Origin: Carposina sasakii
Taxonomy: Eukaryota; Arthropoda; Insecta; Lepidoptera; Carposinidae
DNA length: 64,000 nt
Direction of reading: 5' to 3'
Assembly: GCA_014607495.2 (NCBI GenBank)
Contig: CP053153.1
Location: 11,222,001-11,286,000 of the forward strand
A program made the translations under genes and the position numbers. Under the pieces are notes generated by a model. That model saw only the letters and a program-made list of their open reading frames with translations, did not search any database and was not told where the DNA came from. This document shows positions 47,214-59,235 of this stretch, one piece after another; position 1 is the stretch's first letter; the number at the start of each line of letters is the position of its first letter.

Positions 47214-48115
47214 TCTACACTAATATTATAAAGAGGAAAACTTTGTTTGTTTGGTTGTAATGAATAGGCTCAAAAACTACTGACCGATTTTAAAAATTCT
47301 TTCACCGTTAGAATCCTATAGGACCTGGATGAACATAGGCTAAAGAATTTCCCGATATTCCCACGGGAAGGCGACAAACGGGAATTCTATATTTTTTACG
47401 AAAACCACTATACATATGAAGCTTCGGGCATATATGCAGATTCATTGGGGAGAGCAAGGGAGGACTAAAAACGGATTTCCCGAAATTCCCACGGGAAGGG
47501 GACAAACGGGAATTCATAATTTTTACGAAAACCGCTTACATTTAAGCTGAAATTGGGCATAGATGTTCAAGGGACTGCAAGTAAGCACTAAGGACGAATT
47601 TCCCGAACCAAAGGGGGCCAACGGGAATTAATTATTTTTTATGAAAACGGTTTTTGAATCTTAAGTTGGGCATATTTGTTTATTACTTGGAACGGATAGT
47701 TCTCGAAACTCCCACGAAGGGGACAAACGGGAATTCATTTTTTTACGACAAGCGCGATACATATGAATTCGAAATTACAAGAGCGTTCATTAGGGACTGC
47801 GAGGGAGCGCTAAGAACGAATTTCCCGAAATTCCCACGGGAAGGGGACTAACGGGAATTCAATTTTTTTACAAAAACCGCTGTACATATAAAATCGGAGA
47901 CTGCGGGGAAGCACTAAGAATTGATTTCCCGAAATTCCCACGGGAAGGGACTGTCTGTGCGTTTGTGCACGCTAATCTCAGCGGCTTAACCGATTTCGGT
48001 GCAGTTTTCAGGAATATATTGTGACGGCACTTAACATATAGGCTACTTTTTATCCCGGGAACATAATTTCGACATTTTTTTTTCTGTAGTCCACGCGGAC
48101 GGAGTCGACTACTAT
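47214..48115 (+). mobile_element. RTE-related repeat with internal ~100-130-bp tandem units
   Basis: The element opens CACTAATATTATAAAGAGGA, then has CAAAAACTACTGACCGATTT. It closes with CCGATTTCGGTGCAGTTTTC and CTGTAGTCCACGCGGACGG. Between them the phrase TTTCCCGAAATTCCCACGGG and CAAACGGGAATTC recurs about six times. No coding frame spans it. The end portion is homologous, in reverse, to 57625-57812. Confidence 0.7.
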
Positions 48116-48352
48116 AAACATTTTATTGGTATAAATATATAAGTCATTTTTAGTTTAATTAGCAGATGATTTTCTGAACTTTTTTCATAATTCAACCAAT
48201 TGATTTTGATTTAGATACTTACAAGTTGTAGTAAGACAAACAAGAGCAATTACAAGAGCAGTTGTCCTATGACTATAATTGCAATTAAGCGGCAATAACA
48301 TGGGTAGTTATTCATTCCTGAAATAAACCTATATAGGTAAATCTTAATAAAG

Positions 48353-48445
48353 TTCAAAATAAACATGTGATTTCGAGCCTAGAATTTTGTGGATGGGCTC
48401 TCTACATATAGTGGGCTATTTTCATAGAATTTCATTTCGCTTCGT
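48353..48445. repeat. Fragment of the GGGTGTAACA foldback MITE
   Basis: AATAAACATGTGATTTCGAG and GGGCTCTCTACATATAGTGG match the right arm of 24850-25113. Both ends are missing. Confidence 0.55.
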
Positions 48446-48449
48446 ACCT

Positions 48450-51140
48450 CTTTTCATATATCTAGTATAGGCGTAAGTTCGATCCCAGTCACGGGCCTGT
48501 ACCAATGAATTTATTTCATGGACAGATTTTAATGTTGGTAAATTGTCACTTAGCTCGTACCTCGGAAGCACGTAAAACCGTTGGTCCTGCGCCTGATCTC
48601 TCTCCGGTCGTGTCGGCTTTTCGTCCCATCGGACTATGAGAGTAACGGAATAGAGAGTGCATCTGTCTTTGCACACACTTGTGCACTATAATATCTCCCG
48701 CGTACCTGGCCAATCTCCGTCGAGATTCGTCGCCTTAGCCGAAATACGGTCGGAGATCATCATCATCATAGGCAATAAAATAAAAATGATATACTCGTAA
48801 ATTCTAAAATAAATTAAGAATTTCTTTGCGCAAATATTCCCATTTGCTCTTGTATTTCCCCCGCAATAGGCATCCAATTCCTTTAATACAAACATACCAT
48901 TTATTTTACTTTGTTCGCACTTCGAACTGTTCCAAGCTCATTAACTGCACGAATATACAATCTGTGTGTATTGCAAAGTCTACTTTAAGCTTTTACAATA
49001 AAATCCATTTTCAAGCACAATTTCGTAATCGCATTTCAACAGAATTTATACAAATCTAGACCCAAAGAATAGGGTTAGAAATATCGGAATTGTCTGATTT
49101 TACATTTCACCTGATTAGACTTGATTTCGCATTCAAATGTAAACTTTAACTTTGGTGCTATAAAGTTTGGATTTGTTGTGGTTGTTTTAACATTCGAAGG
49201 CGTAAAAACGCATGTAGATAATGCGACATTTTCGCTTATTGGAGCAATGTTCCGAACTCTCCGTATTCTTGCGTCTCCAATTAAAGTGTTTTGTTGTTTC
49301 AATATACAGGTTAATACGGGAATTGCTTATGCCATTCTACTTCAAGATATTGAAGATATCGTACGTAGTTATCGTAGCTCCATTAATTTGACGTTAAATT
49401 AAAACTTAATAAGAAGGGTTCTTAGAAGAAAGTTAAATCAACCAATAAGGGTTTAATAAAATGGTTTAATAGGGAATTGTAAGTCTTATTAATCCTATTA
49501 ATCTAGCCAAGAAGATCAACAAAGCATTTCATAATTTAAATTCTTTCATTTCATGATGTAAAAGTTACCAAATACTAAATAATTCACAACTCATCAACAT
49601 AATGGAACAAAACGTTCTTTAAAACAGGCAATTGTTAAAAAATCTCGAATTATGCACTATTACTTAATTAATTGAGAGGTTTCGGAGGCCGCGTTAAATT
49701 TGCATATACAAAACATTTGCTAAAACAAGATCCCAAGCCCGCGCGCACATCGACTAAATCGAATAAAAAATCGATTTTAAAACGTTCGATCTGCGCCCGA
49801 GTGGATGCAATTAAAGAGTTCTCGGAATCGATTCCTGTAGTTGGATGGTAGTGGGATATGAGCTTGGGGCCTGAAATATTTAAATAAGTAAAGCTTTTCA
49901 GTGAGTATTATTATCTCGACTATTTTTTTTTTACTTTCACTATTCTGTGATTGTACCTAAGTAATAAAGAGTTTCAATGCGTCTACCAAACTATTGCTGA
50001 CTTTATTTTGTAAAACTTTTTTGATTCAATTTTTTTTTTAAACTTAAATCGATCTATGTGTTTAGCATGGGGTTCAAAATAAGTACAATACTTGAAAATT
50101 TGTATTAATTTAATTTGTAATTCTTTACAATAAGGCATTAGTTAATCATACTATACCAAAGCAATTTATAATATAAATAAATTAATGTTGGTACTAACAT
50201 AAAAATTAATGTGGAAGTCCTGTCATAAGTAATGAAAAATTGTAGTAGAATTTACGATTCAACTTTGATGTAGTTTCAAAACGTGCCGGCATTACCGGAC
50301 AAATTCCTGAGAGTAAGTTCCCCGGAAAACTATGGGTAGTTACATATATTTCATTTAAATAATATTAAACTTACTTATCATTTGGGATCACTAACAAAGT
50401 TCGAAGCAAGAACAAGGTGTTTACGATCCCGATTCGAATCGAAAAAAGGTCGAATAAAAAACAACTAAAATCCTTAGCGAATAAATTATAAAGAGAGTAT
50501 ACACGGGGACGTGCCGTGTGTCCCCCTTAATTGGGCCGTGTAGCTCGGACGACAGAAAAAACTTACATTTGTTAGTTATTCCTGGAATTACATTTACTTT
50601 TAACTTCGGACAGTCTTTTGTTTTTGGCTTTTCTTTTTTTTAAGCGACGTGACAGATTTTGATAGGAATGAAAATAGGATTTAAGTACTTAGTTACACTA
50701 AATTAAAATAGACAACCACAATATTGATGAGAATGGCGATATTTTTGACAAAATCATTTTTTTTTCTGGAAGCAATTTTTCCATTCGCAAATTTTCCCAA
50801 TTTGCTATTTTCTCTTTATCGAATTCCCCGGTTTCCTACAATATGTAATTCTTACGTTTATTTTTATTATGATATTCAATTTGAATCTACTGACTTATGC
50901 TACTATATTTCAATCTATACCCTGCTAAAATTAAACCGCGCGTAGTTATACTTGAATTTTGGCAGCAAAATACATATATGGAATTTTAGTAAAAAAAAAC
51001 TGTGAATAGCTTATACCTAGTCTAAAGCTTGTTTGTTGATTTTTAACTTATTTAATCATCTATATCTGAGAGATAAACTCGCAACTGAGCATTATAGTAT
51101 CGCTGTGTAACCCCTTATCATCTACGTACCCTTATTCCAA
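48450..51140. other. No gene seen
   Basis: Intergenic AT-rich sequence without repeats or ORFs I can support. Confidence 0.4.
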
Positions 51141-51143
51141 TTA

Positions 51144-51352
51144 TACAGGTTGATTTTTGGTCGTCAACGTTCCCGAAAACTACGGAATCTCCTCATCATC
51201 ACTATCATTTTTCTCCATGGAAACATACCTGGGAGGTATCTGGTTCCCAAGATATTAGGGTCCAAAGTTGAGTACATAGACTGCGTTTTTCTGCATAAAT
51301 GCGCATAGAGGTGCGTAACAAGATTTTGTCACGAGAAATAATTAATATCTGT
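51144..51352 (+). mobile_element. Nonautonomous TACAGGGTG element, copy 3 (truncated)
   Basis: The left half matches copy 2 (TGATTTTTGGTCGTCAACGT through GAAATAATTAATATCTGTCT). The match then stops abruptly, so the right half is missing. Confidence 0.75.
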
Positions 51353-51904
51353 CTCTCTCATTCGATCTGAGATAAGTATTTAATTTAATGTGCAGAAATG
51401 ACAAACGGCATCGTCTTATTCCTGGTTCATAGGTAAATGTTATGTAGAGTCTACATTGTTCTAGAATTGTCACTAAAAATTACGACCCGGTCTTATCGTT
51501 TTAATCCGTCATATACTCGGAGTACAGAATATGCATAGTATTGACATGTATCGCTCTACATGCTAGTAGACGACCATCCGACTTTCTTCATATTTAGCTC
51601 CATTGTTCCTCTAAGCTTTGTGTTTATTTTTTATTTGTGAGTAATCTTGTAAGTCGCTAATACCGAAGGTAAGGTAATGACGCGGCGCGCGTGTCGCCGA
51701 AAGCAAATTGTTTATTATTTTTTATGGCGTATTCGACTCCACAGGGCTCGTTAAGGAGGTCAGAGCTATGCTCAGCACCTAGAAGTAGATAGGTAAATAT
51801 GTTCCTATGTAGACGTATCTTGGTCGTAGCTATATAACGAACAATAAAATTTTAGGTCGTCATTTTCGGAACGTGTGTATAGGTGTTCTGTTCAGTGAAA
51901 TAAA

Positions 51905-51955
51905 ATAGACCACTTTAAACATCCTATCTACAAAATTTGGGACTCGAAATCATAA
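51905..51955. repeat. Short fragment of the GGGTGTAACA foldback MITE
   Basis: CCTATCTACAAAATTTGGGA followed by CTCGAAATCA matches the left arm of 24850-25113. Confidence 0.5.
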
Positions 51956-52224
51956 TGGTGCTCGCTCGAATCAAAAACATAATGGTCGTCGGACATACCT
52001 ACTTGATTTTCACTTACGTCCATATTCATCACAGTACCCAAGATAGGTAGTGTCATCGAACAAATTATACCTACCACACTTATATTCCAAATCCCATTTA
52101 TAAAAAAAATCTTGTAGCCTTTTTGCCTAGCCTTGTTGAACCAAAAAAAAATTATTATGTTTCCATTCTGTGGCTCATAATACCAGTATTTTTTCTATAC
52201 CATTCCATTCTTAATTTTTCTCCA

Positions 52225-52400
52225 GATTTTCCTCGAGGTGGCATCGCTTAGCATTACCCGATGGTTGAGGATGAGAAACGAGCGGAAGGGGATGCGGGGG
52301 GTGTATTGTAAACACAATTACCCCCTCCCCCCGCACCGCTGTGCCGGCAACAAATGGCGGCTAAACGACCCATTCGCTTGTGATTTGTTAGCAATATGCT
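52225..52400. promoter_or_regulatory. GC-rich block with G-run/C-run inverted arms
   Basis: GGGGATGCGGGGGGTGTATTG is followed about 25 bp later by TTACCCCCTCCCCCCGCAC, so the arms can pair or the G-runs may form other structure. The surroundings are AT-rich. The role is unknown. Confidence 0.3.
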
Positions 52401-53288
52401 TTAGATTTGGAACAGAAGAGACTTTTTAGAATTGCCCATACGAATTTTAACAGGTTTTGGTGAAGTTGGAATAAATAGATATTACTTCTCTACTTACCTT
52501 ACTAATATACAGGTAGGTATACAGGATGTAAGTGACAGCCAGGTAAATATTGATGTGATGATTGTCACTGAGAAGGGAAATTCCGAGTTTTCCAACATTT
52601 CTTATTTTTTCGGGTCTAAAATAGTGTAGGTTTTTAAGCCTTAGATAATGATATAAAATAGGGCTCTAATTAGCAAGTACACTAGTTAAAAAAAAAAGTT
52701 GCACTTAAATAAGTTCAAATAACTATTCCATACATTTTGCTGTCAAAAGTCCTTAAAAAGTGGGAATTTTAAAAATTTACACTTGATTTTGTTGTTCGTT
52801 TCTTTCTCTTTGTAGACACACTCAAAACAGCATGTTAATTCGCGATTTAATTTAAATCTGGGATTATATATTTGATGCAAGTGGTATCTAGGTATGTAGT
52901 AACACTGCACCTTTGGTCCTGTTCACCCTAGGACGTAATGGGCGTGCAACATGAGTCCACGTCTCATTTTAATGTGACCAACTTGTACACAGAGCACAGG
53001 GAAGGCACGTGCCTCGCCTACCAATACCCAACTCAGGCCTTTATACAAGAGAGACAGAAATGGCCATTTCGTGCCCATAAGCGCTTTTTGCGCATGTCCG
53101 AGTTTGAATAAGTAGATAAATTAAATACAAAAAAAGGTTATTCCGTGAAATTGTTATGTACCTTTTCTTTTTTTTTTGTAATACATCCGAAATTAGGTTT
53201 ATTTCTAGTATTCTTTATTGTATACATAATTTTTTTTCATAGCTTATCTCTAAAAGAGATTTCTTCCAGCAAACCATTAGGCTTATAT

Positions 53289-53329
53289 TATCAAAGACAA
53301 TTATAACCGTAGTATAATTGTCTTTGATA
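53289..53329. repeat. Perfect 17-bp hairpin with 7-nt loop
   Basis: TATCAAAGACAATTATA at 53289-53305 pairs exactly with 53313-53329; the loop is ACCGTAG. Confidence 0.8.
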
Positions 53330-53550
53330 TTATTAACCTAAAGTTAACTAACTTTTGCCCTCATTTGGTACGTTATCGCTTTATTTGTATTTGTTCCCGA
53401 AAAGCGGCGGTAGACTTACACCTCTTACCTCTTAGGACTTAATGAGCTAAGTGAGTATGTAATGCTTGTGCCCAATCTCTATAGATTTAAGAAGTGACTA
53501 TGTATATAGACGTTTCAAAGGGCAATGCGGCGCAGCTCCGATAGTCGATC

Positions 53551-53734
53551 AGCCCCCGTATCGGCTATCTTTTTTGACAGTTCACAGTGATGATTACGCA
53601 ATGAAACTTAGGAAATGCAAGTGACATAATGCTTTGTCGGAAGAAAATTTTCCAACACACGCGTTCATGTCATTTCTAGTTCATTAAGTTTCAATGAGTA
53701 ATAATCACTACAAAAAGATAGCCAATAGGCCTGC
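53551..53734. mobile_element. MITE family B, copy 2
   Basis: CGTATCGGCTATCTTTTTTG, ACAGTTCACAGTGATGATTA on the left, AATCACTACAAAAAGATAGC, CAATAGGCCTGC on the right. The centre GAAGAAAATTTTCCAACACAC matches copy 1. Confidence 0.8.
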
Positions 53735-54570
53735 AGATCATTCAATGATATTTTGTTCCAACAATATCTGCTCACGCTGACATTTCGTCTATGTAGTATT
53801 TGGTATTATACTCATATCATTTGCTTTTAACATCTATAAATACAACCAATTCGCTCAAACTTTTGTTTCCAGCATTTGAGTACGAATATAGCATCTCGTT
53901 AATTCTAACCGGACAAGGAGCCCGGGCGAGGGGCGGAGCCCTGCGCCGGCGCTCCGATAAACAACTCCACTACAACATTTAATTATCGCTCTTTATTAAA
54001 CCACACTCACCTAAGGATAAGATACGGATCATACGTAAGGATAACCAGAGAAATTATATTTCACACCTACCAATAAGCCAGCGAGGGTTCTGGGAATATG
54101 CTCAAGATTATTGCTTATTGGCAACTGTGGAATATAACGCTACAAATGTGTAGAAGTATGAATATAAGATGGACTATCATAGACCTAATTTTATCATAGA
54201 CCTAATTTTAAAAGAGATAGGACAACCAATGACAAACTCTACATTACAAGATGCCTAAAGGATTATTTCCAGAGTAAAATGGCTCAATTCGACTGCATGC
54301 CTATTAATGAGCCTATACGAAATAATATAGATGCAGCTCCGCCCTATGCGGACTTGGCGGTGGAAGATCATCGCAAAGGCAAAAAGACCTGGGGCCTTAC
54401 ATAAAGCAATATTATTTCTCGAATGAATCGATAGAGGTTCGTCACCGATAAGCCTATATTTTTAACATCTCAAGTGATGAATAAAATTCGAACCGCTGGT
54501 AGCTAGTCGGTGCAAAACGATATAAAATTGTCTAGCACTCTGGAGCGAACTACAGCATGAAGTTAAAAAC

Positions 54571-54620
54571 CGAACGGGATGGTGGCGCACTGTGGAATGC
54601 CCCATTTAGTGGACACAGGA
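54571..54620 (+). repeat. Short repeat (TGGCGCACTGTGGAATGCC family)
   Basis: GATGGTGGCGCACTGTGGAA, CCCCATTTAGTGGACACAGG resembles 56712-56770 (ATGGCGGAGAACTATGGAAA, CCCCATCTAGGGGACACAG). Confidence 0.4.
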
Positions 54621-56711
54621 CCGTAAGTCACGTAAGTTATATTTTGTAATATAGCATTAAAATATGCTCTATATCAATTCGATTCGTACGTATATTCCTA
54701 TTCATAGTGATTAGTTGTAGGTGCACAATAAATAAGGTCTCATTACAATAGTGGCTCGCGGCTCGCTGCGCCGGCGCATAGTATTTCACGCGGCTGGTAA
54801 ACTGGGCCGAATGAAGGAGAATATTTGAGTCTGTAAATCATAATTATTTATTATATAAACAAAAAAAAAAACTCATCTGGCTCTGTTAGGCTATACGTAC
54901 CTTTAGGATTTTCTTCAAGATCCTGCAGCTCTGGCTACTCTATGTTGGAAACACAGCCGAGTATTGTGTAGGTCTAAGCATAGTTTTATTTATGTTATGC
55001 ATGTAATTTAAATTTTCAATAATGACTACTTTACTATTAGAGCTTACTATGCAGTGAGATTAATAGGTAAGAAATAACTTAACTTTAAGCTCTAACTCCG
55101 TCCCAGTTTAAGGCGTGGTAGTCGTGCGAGCGCGCAGTACTCGCGGGGTGAGGGAGGGAGGGAAATGCGCGTGCGCCGATAAACGCGCCCCCGGCTCTAT
55201 CTACGCGTTTTCACAGGCGCTTTTCGCGAGGCTACGGACAGATGATGGATAGGTACTCGAAAGATTGATAAAATACCGTTATTGTAGAAACAACCAATTT
55301 AATGGCGAAGAAAGACATAGTTTGATAGTTGGTAGAGTCGTTACCCTCATAGTAAAAATATTTATGGCTGATTGTGATAACTTTATACACGATTTATATG
55401 ATTGTAGAGAGAGAAGATTTTTTTTCATTTGGAAAGACCCTATCAAGGTTTAGTAATCAATTTTTATATAAGAAAGTTGCAAAAACTGCTCGTTGTTTCA
55501 TCATAAATGCTGCAAGAAATTATTTTTTACTTGTAATTTGAAGATCATTTATTTATTTAATTTTATTCTTGAAATACATAAACTTAAAACTAAAAAGGTA
55601 AATTAACAATTTTGGGTGAAAGTTTACTAACTGTAGGAGTAGCCCCGCAGCACCCTGAAATTCATATTGGTCGGTTAAGTAATACAAGTACAGAAAAGTT
55701 CAATCATTATTATGACAAATCACTTCCCGTCATAACATCAGCCAAGGGCCCTAATAAACTTATCCCCAGATATAGATCAGACTAGATGAACCTAGCAAAG
55801 ACTGGTCATTAACTTTACTTCTTTTATGAAAGCGACTTATAAAGTAATAAAATCGCCGATTCAGTTGTGCATGCATTTAGTAAAACATTTTCTTATTTAC
55901 ATTGTCATCAAACTTTCAATCAATGTTCCTACGCTTATTCACTTAAGTTTCTTCATATCATCAATACAATTTAGGTCGGTGGGTACATAAAGAGATCTTA
56001 GGTATGTAATACTTAAATGTCACACGTACACAAACAGGTACTCGTACCATAGAAAACATTTGCTAAAACTTTGTGACTTCACACGATATTTTAAAACAAC
56101 TAACATATCCAACACCATAGATCTTCGGCCTAGCAAAACCACCACATCATCCCGGCACAAAAACCTCCGGGGATAACACAAATTAAATAGAGGCAATTAC
56201 TAATGTAATAAAAAACCATTGGCAAGCTGCATTCTTGGCTATTGTTTAGTAGCCGGATGTAGTTGAAAGAATTGACTATTGTGAAATTCAGACGTAAAAA
56301 CTTATAATTAATCATGTTTTACAAGAATTATGCTGATTAGTAAATGAGGCTGATTTAAATGAAGATGCGATTCTGAGATAGTCAAGCTACTATAAACTTC
56401 TACTCTTTTGTTTCATGGTCAAAGTTTGAGCATGAAAAGTCATCAGCGCCCCCTGGTATTCAGTGCCTCATCGCCTTCATTTGTGTGAACTATGAACCAA
56501 GAACGGATATGAAGATTTACCAGCATTATAAATATCGTGTGATCAACGAATGTATCTCGCGTAAAGAACGATTAATCTTCGCTTGGACCTTGGATTTTTA
56601 AAAGAGAGGCTGGTAGAGTCCATTTCCAATGCAACTACTTTTTCTAAGATTCTTTGTGAAACAAGCGAAGATCTGGAGTAAGTATATTAAAACGCGAAGG
56701 TCATTGCCGAG

Positions 56712-56770
56712 CAGAATGGCGGAGAACTATGGAAACCACTACCCCATCTAGGGGACACAGTAACATAACA
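56712..56770 (+). repeat. Short repeat (TGGCGCACTGTGGAATGCC family)
   Basis: Second diverged copy of the repeat at 54571-54620. A third weak match (TACCCCATTTGGGGAACACA) lies near 24755. Confidence 0.35.
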
Positions 56771-57609
56771 TCCTGCATAACCTAATGGATATACGCGTAA
56801 AACGTATCTCATCTCACTAAATATGCTCCATCGGTGTCGAGAAAAATGATCTTCAAAAATTTAAACGACAAAATTATGTTTTCACAATCCAGACAACAAA
56901 ATACACCAACTTTAATAACAAAATTAGTGGATATAGCCTGCAAAGGTTTGCAATGCAGCCAGTTCCATGGCAGGGGCGCCTACAGCCGGCCACGCGTGAA
57001 GATGGAGATAGCCAACCGCCGCGTCACATGGTGTACAGTCCGCGTGTGCTGTATACTAATGTATTTACATGTGCGACGGGTAAATAACATGTCTATACTA
57101 TGTAGTGACAGTCGTGCACTGCAATTCTTGGAATATGATCTATTGTCTTTGCCAATCAGGATCTGCGGGGTAAACATGAGCTCTAGCAGGCCTGTTTCCA
57201 TTGTCGACGAGGGACATCACTATGACCAGTAAATAAAGTATGTAAAGAGCTAAAATTTGCTTCCACTCACTGTTTTAGGTGTTCAAAATAAGTGTTCTTA
57301 ATGAAATTATTTTCCTTTTACTTTCACTATGCCTAGGTATATAGGTAGGTATAGTAACTTCGTGAAAGCTGATTCATTATTACTCGTAGAACCTTCTTTT
57401 TTAACAACGATCTACTGCTTGCTGGCAGGTTCTCTTAAAGAGTCAACTTGACTTGATCGGGTTTGTAACAATCGTATACAGTTATTGCTGTGTTATATTT
57501 TCTATAGTAAAATTGTTGTTGTATCTAATAGGTATTCCATGATAAATATGATTAGTTTAACATAGATTGGGATCAGGGAATGATTAATTAAGACAATAGC
57601 TAATAAAAC

Positions 57610-57945
57610 ATTTATTTCTCACTAGTGGACGCCCCCGTCCGCGTGGACTACAGAAAAAACAAAATGTCGAAATTATCCGGGATAAAAACATTTTCCCGGG
57701 ATAAAAAGTATATGTTAAGTGGGACCTGTCACAATATATTCCTGAAAACTGCATCGAAATCGGTTCAGCCGTTTCTGAGATTAGCGTGCACAAACGCACA
57801 GACAAACAGACAAAAATTCCAAAAATTATAGTTTTGGGTTCTATTGCGTTGATAAAGGTCTCCTATAATATTTTTTCTCATATATCTTCCATGTACAGAC
57901 AGCGATCCGTTACATTTTTATTATATGTATAGATTATATAGGCAA
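57610..57945 (-). repeat. RTE-related repeat fragment, reverse orientation
   Basis: CCCCCGTCCGCGTGGACTAC through CACAAACGCACAGACAAACAG is the reverse complement of the end of 47214-48115. A further repeat block (CCAAAAATTATAGTTTTGGG to TTTTATTATATGTATAGATT) follows. Confidence 0.65.
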
Positions 57946-58189
57946 TTCACAATATCGCATAGATATACCGAAATGTGAAAATCAAGCGAAATTGGTAGGT
58001 ATACCTTAGTTATTTGAAAACTGTTCCCGTCTGCGAGCACGCATGCGTGTTGGGTAATTGCGCAGAATTTTAATTGAGTATTTTTTTTAATTACGTATCA
58101 GTATGTACTAACACCAGTCCTCGGGAAAGGAAAAAAAAACATATTTTTGATTTCAGGTATCTATTTCAATTTGGTTTCTTTCGAAACTT

Positions 58190-58315
58190 ATATTGGCAAA
58201 GATTTGGCTTTTGTTTTACACCGTTGCCTGAGGGATGGACGCTAACTATCGACTCTTACGACATGTATGGAAGGAGATGCAGCTAATGTAGTCTAATAAG
58301 GCCCGCATCAGCACA
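58190..58315 (+). repeat. Short repeat (CGACTCTTAYGACATG family)
   Basis: TATCGACTCTTACGACATGT, ATGGAAGGAGATGCAGCTAA and GGCCCGCATCAGCACAGG. Longest of the three copies in the window. Confidence 0.45.
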
Positions 58316-58989
58316 GGTAGAAATATAAAGCTTAATTTCCAACAAGCGTTAAGCAGCAGCGTTCAAAAAATTAAAGTCTATTGCAATAACGTAACTGTAA
58401 GTAGGTTTTCTCGTGTTGATAAACAGTGTTACAATACCTTAATAAAAGAGTTGATTAATAATCTAGCACATTTTACAGCGAACAATGAACGCGATATTAC
58501 TGTTTTCATCTAAACAAGTAGGTACCGACTATATAACACTCATTACCTAAACATTACATACCGACACATCAGAAAATATAATTTAATAACGCAAGAACGG
58601 TCAGTCAACAATAACACGTAGGCGTTTCCGATACAGTATCGGCACTTACGAAATTGTACACCGTTACAGGTTTTTATATCAGACGATGCGATATCTTGAA
58701 GGAAAAATACGTCTGCTTTAGGCCCGAAGCCATCATAACTACATACAAGCAACCTTAGGACATGTGCCTTTGTTTAAAGTAATAGTAAAAGTTAAGCAAA
58801 TCCTAAAATTACTATAATTATATAGATTTTTGTTAATTTTGAGTTGTGCTAGCCTTTACCTAGATATGTGACTAAACGGAAAACGTATTTTTACATAGGT
58901 AACAATCGCGGATAAAACTCGGAATTAAATAAGCGAATATTGGCTTATTAAAATATTTGTTAGTCGCAAAGGTATCCAATCTCATCTCA

Positions 58990-59235
58990 CCGATGCAACA
59001 TCGTGTCGCCTCATACAAAACACCCCTCGCTGGACAAACTAAAAATTAAAATAGCTAAACGGGCGTTGCTGAGGCGACTAAGCAGAGCAATTGTGGTGCG
59101 CAGCGGGGGCTCGACTTTCATTATTTTATAATAAGTCGACTGCAGGCCGCGGCGAAACCCCGCGTCATGCTGCGGCATTACCGCGGCTTACGGCATTAAT
59201 TGCCGCTCTTGGGCGGTAACTCGTCAGTACCAAAC
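58990..59235. promoter_or_regulatory. CpG-rich block, possible conserved element
   Basis: GCAGGCCGCGGCGAAACCCC, GCATTACCGCGGCTTACGGC and GAGGCGACTAAGCAGAGC stand out against AT-rich flanks. No coding frame is convincing. Confidence 0.3.

Larger units (their letters stand above)
53735..57609. other. No gene seen; two small repeats and one CpG block
   Basis: Besides the repeats listed at 54571 and 56712, a dense CpG block lies at 55110-55240 (GTGCGAGCGCGCAGTACTCG, AAACGCGCCCCCGGC). A 132-codon frame at 56834-57232 has no domain and is not called. Confidence 0.4.

Noticed and set aside
56834..57232. 132-codon gene
   Set aside because: Composition looks like chance translation; no domain, no splice or promoter evidence.
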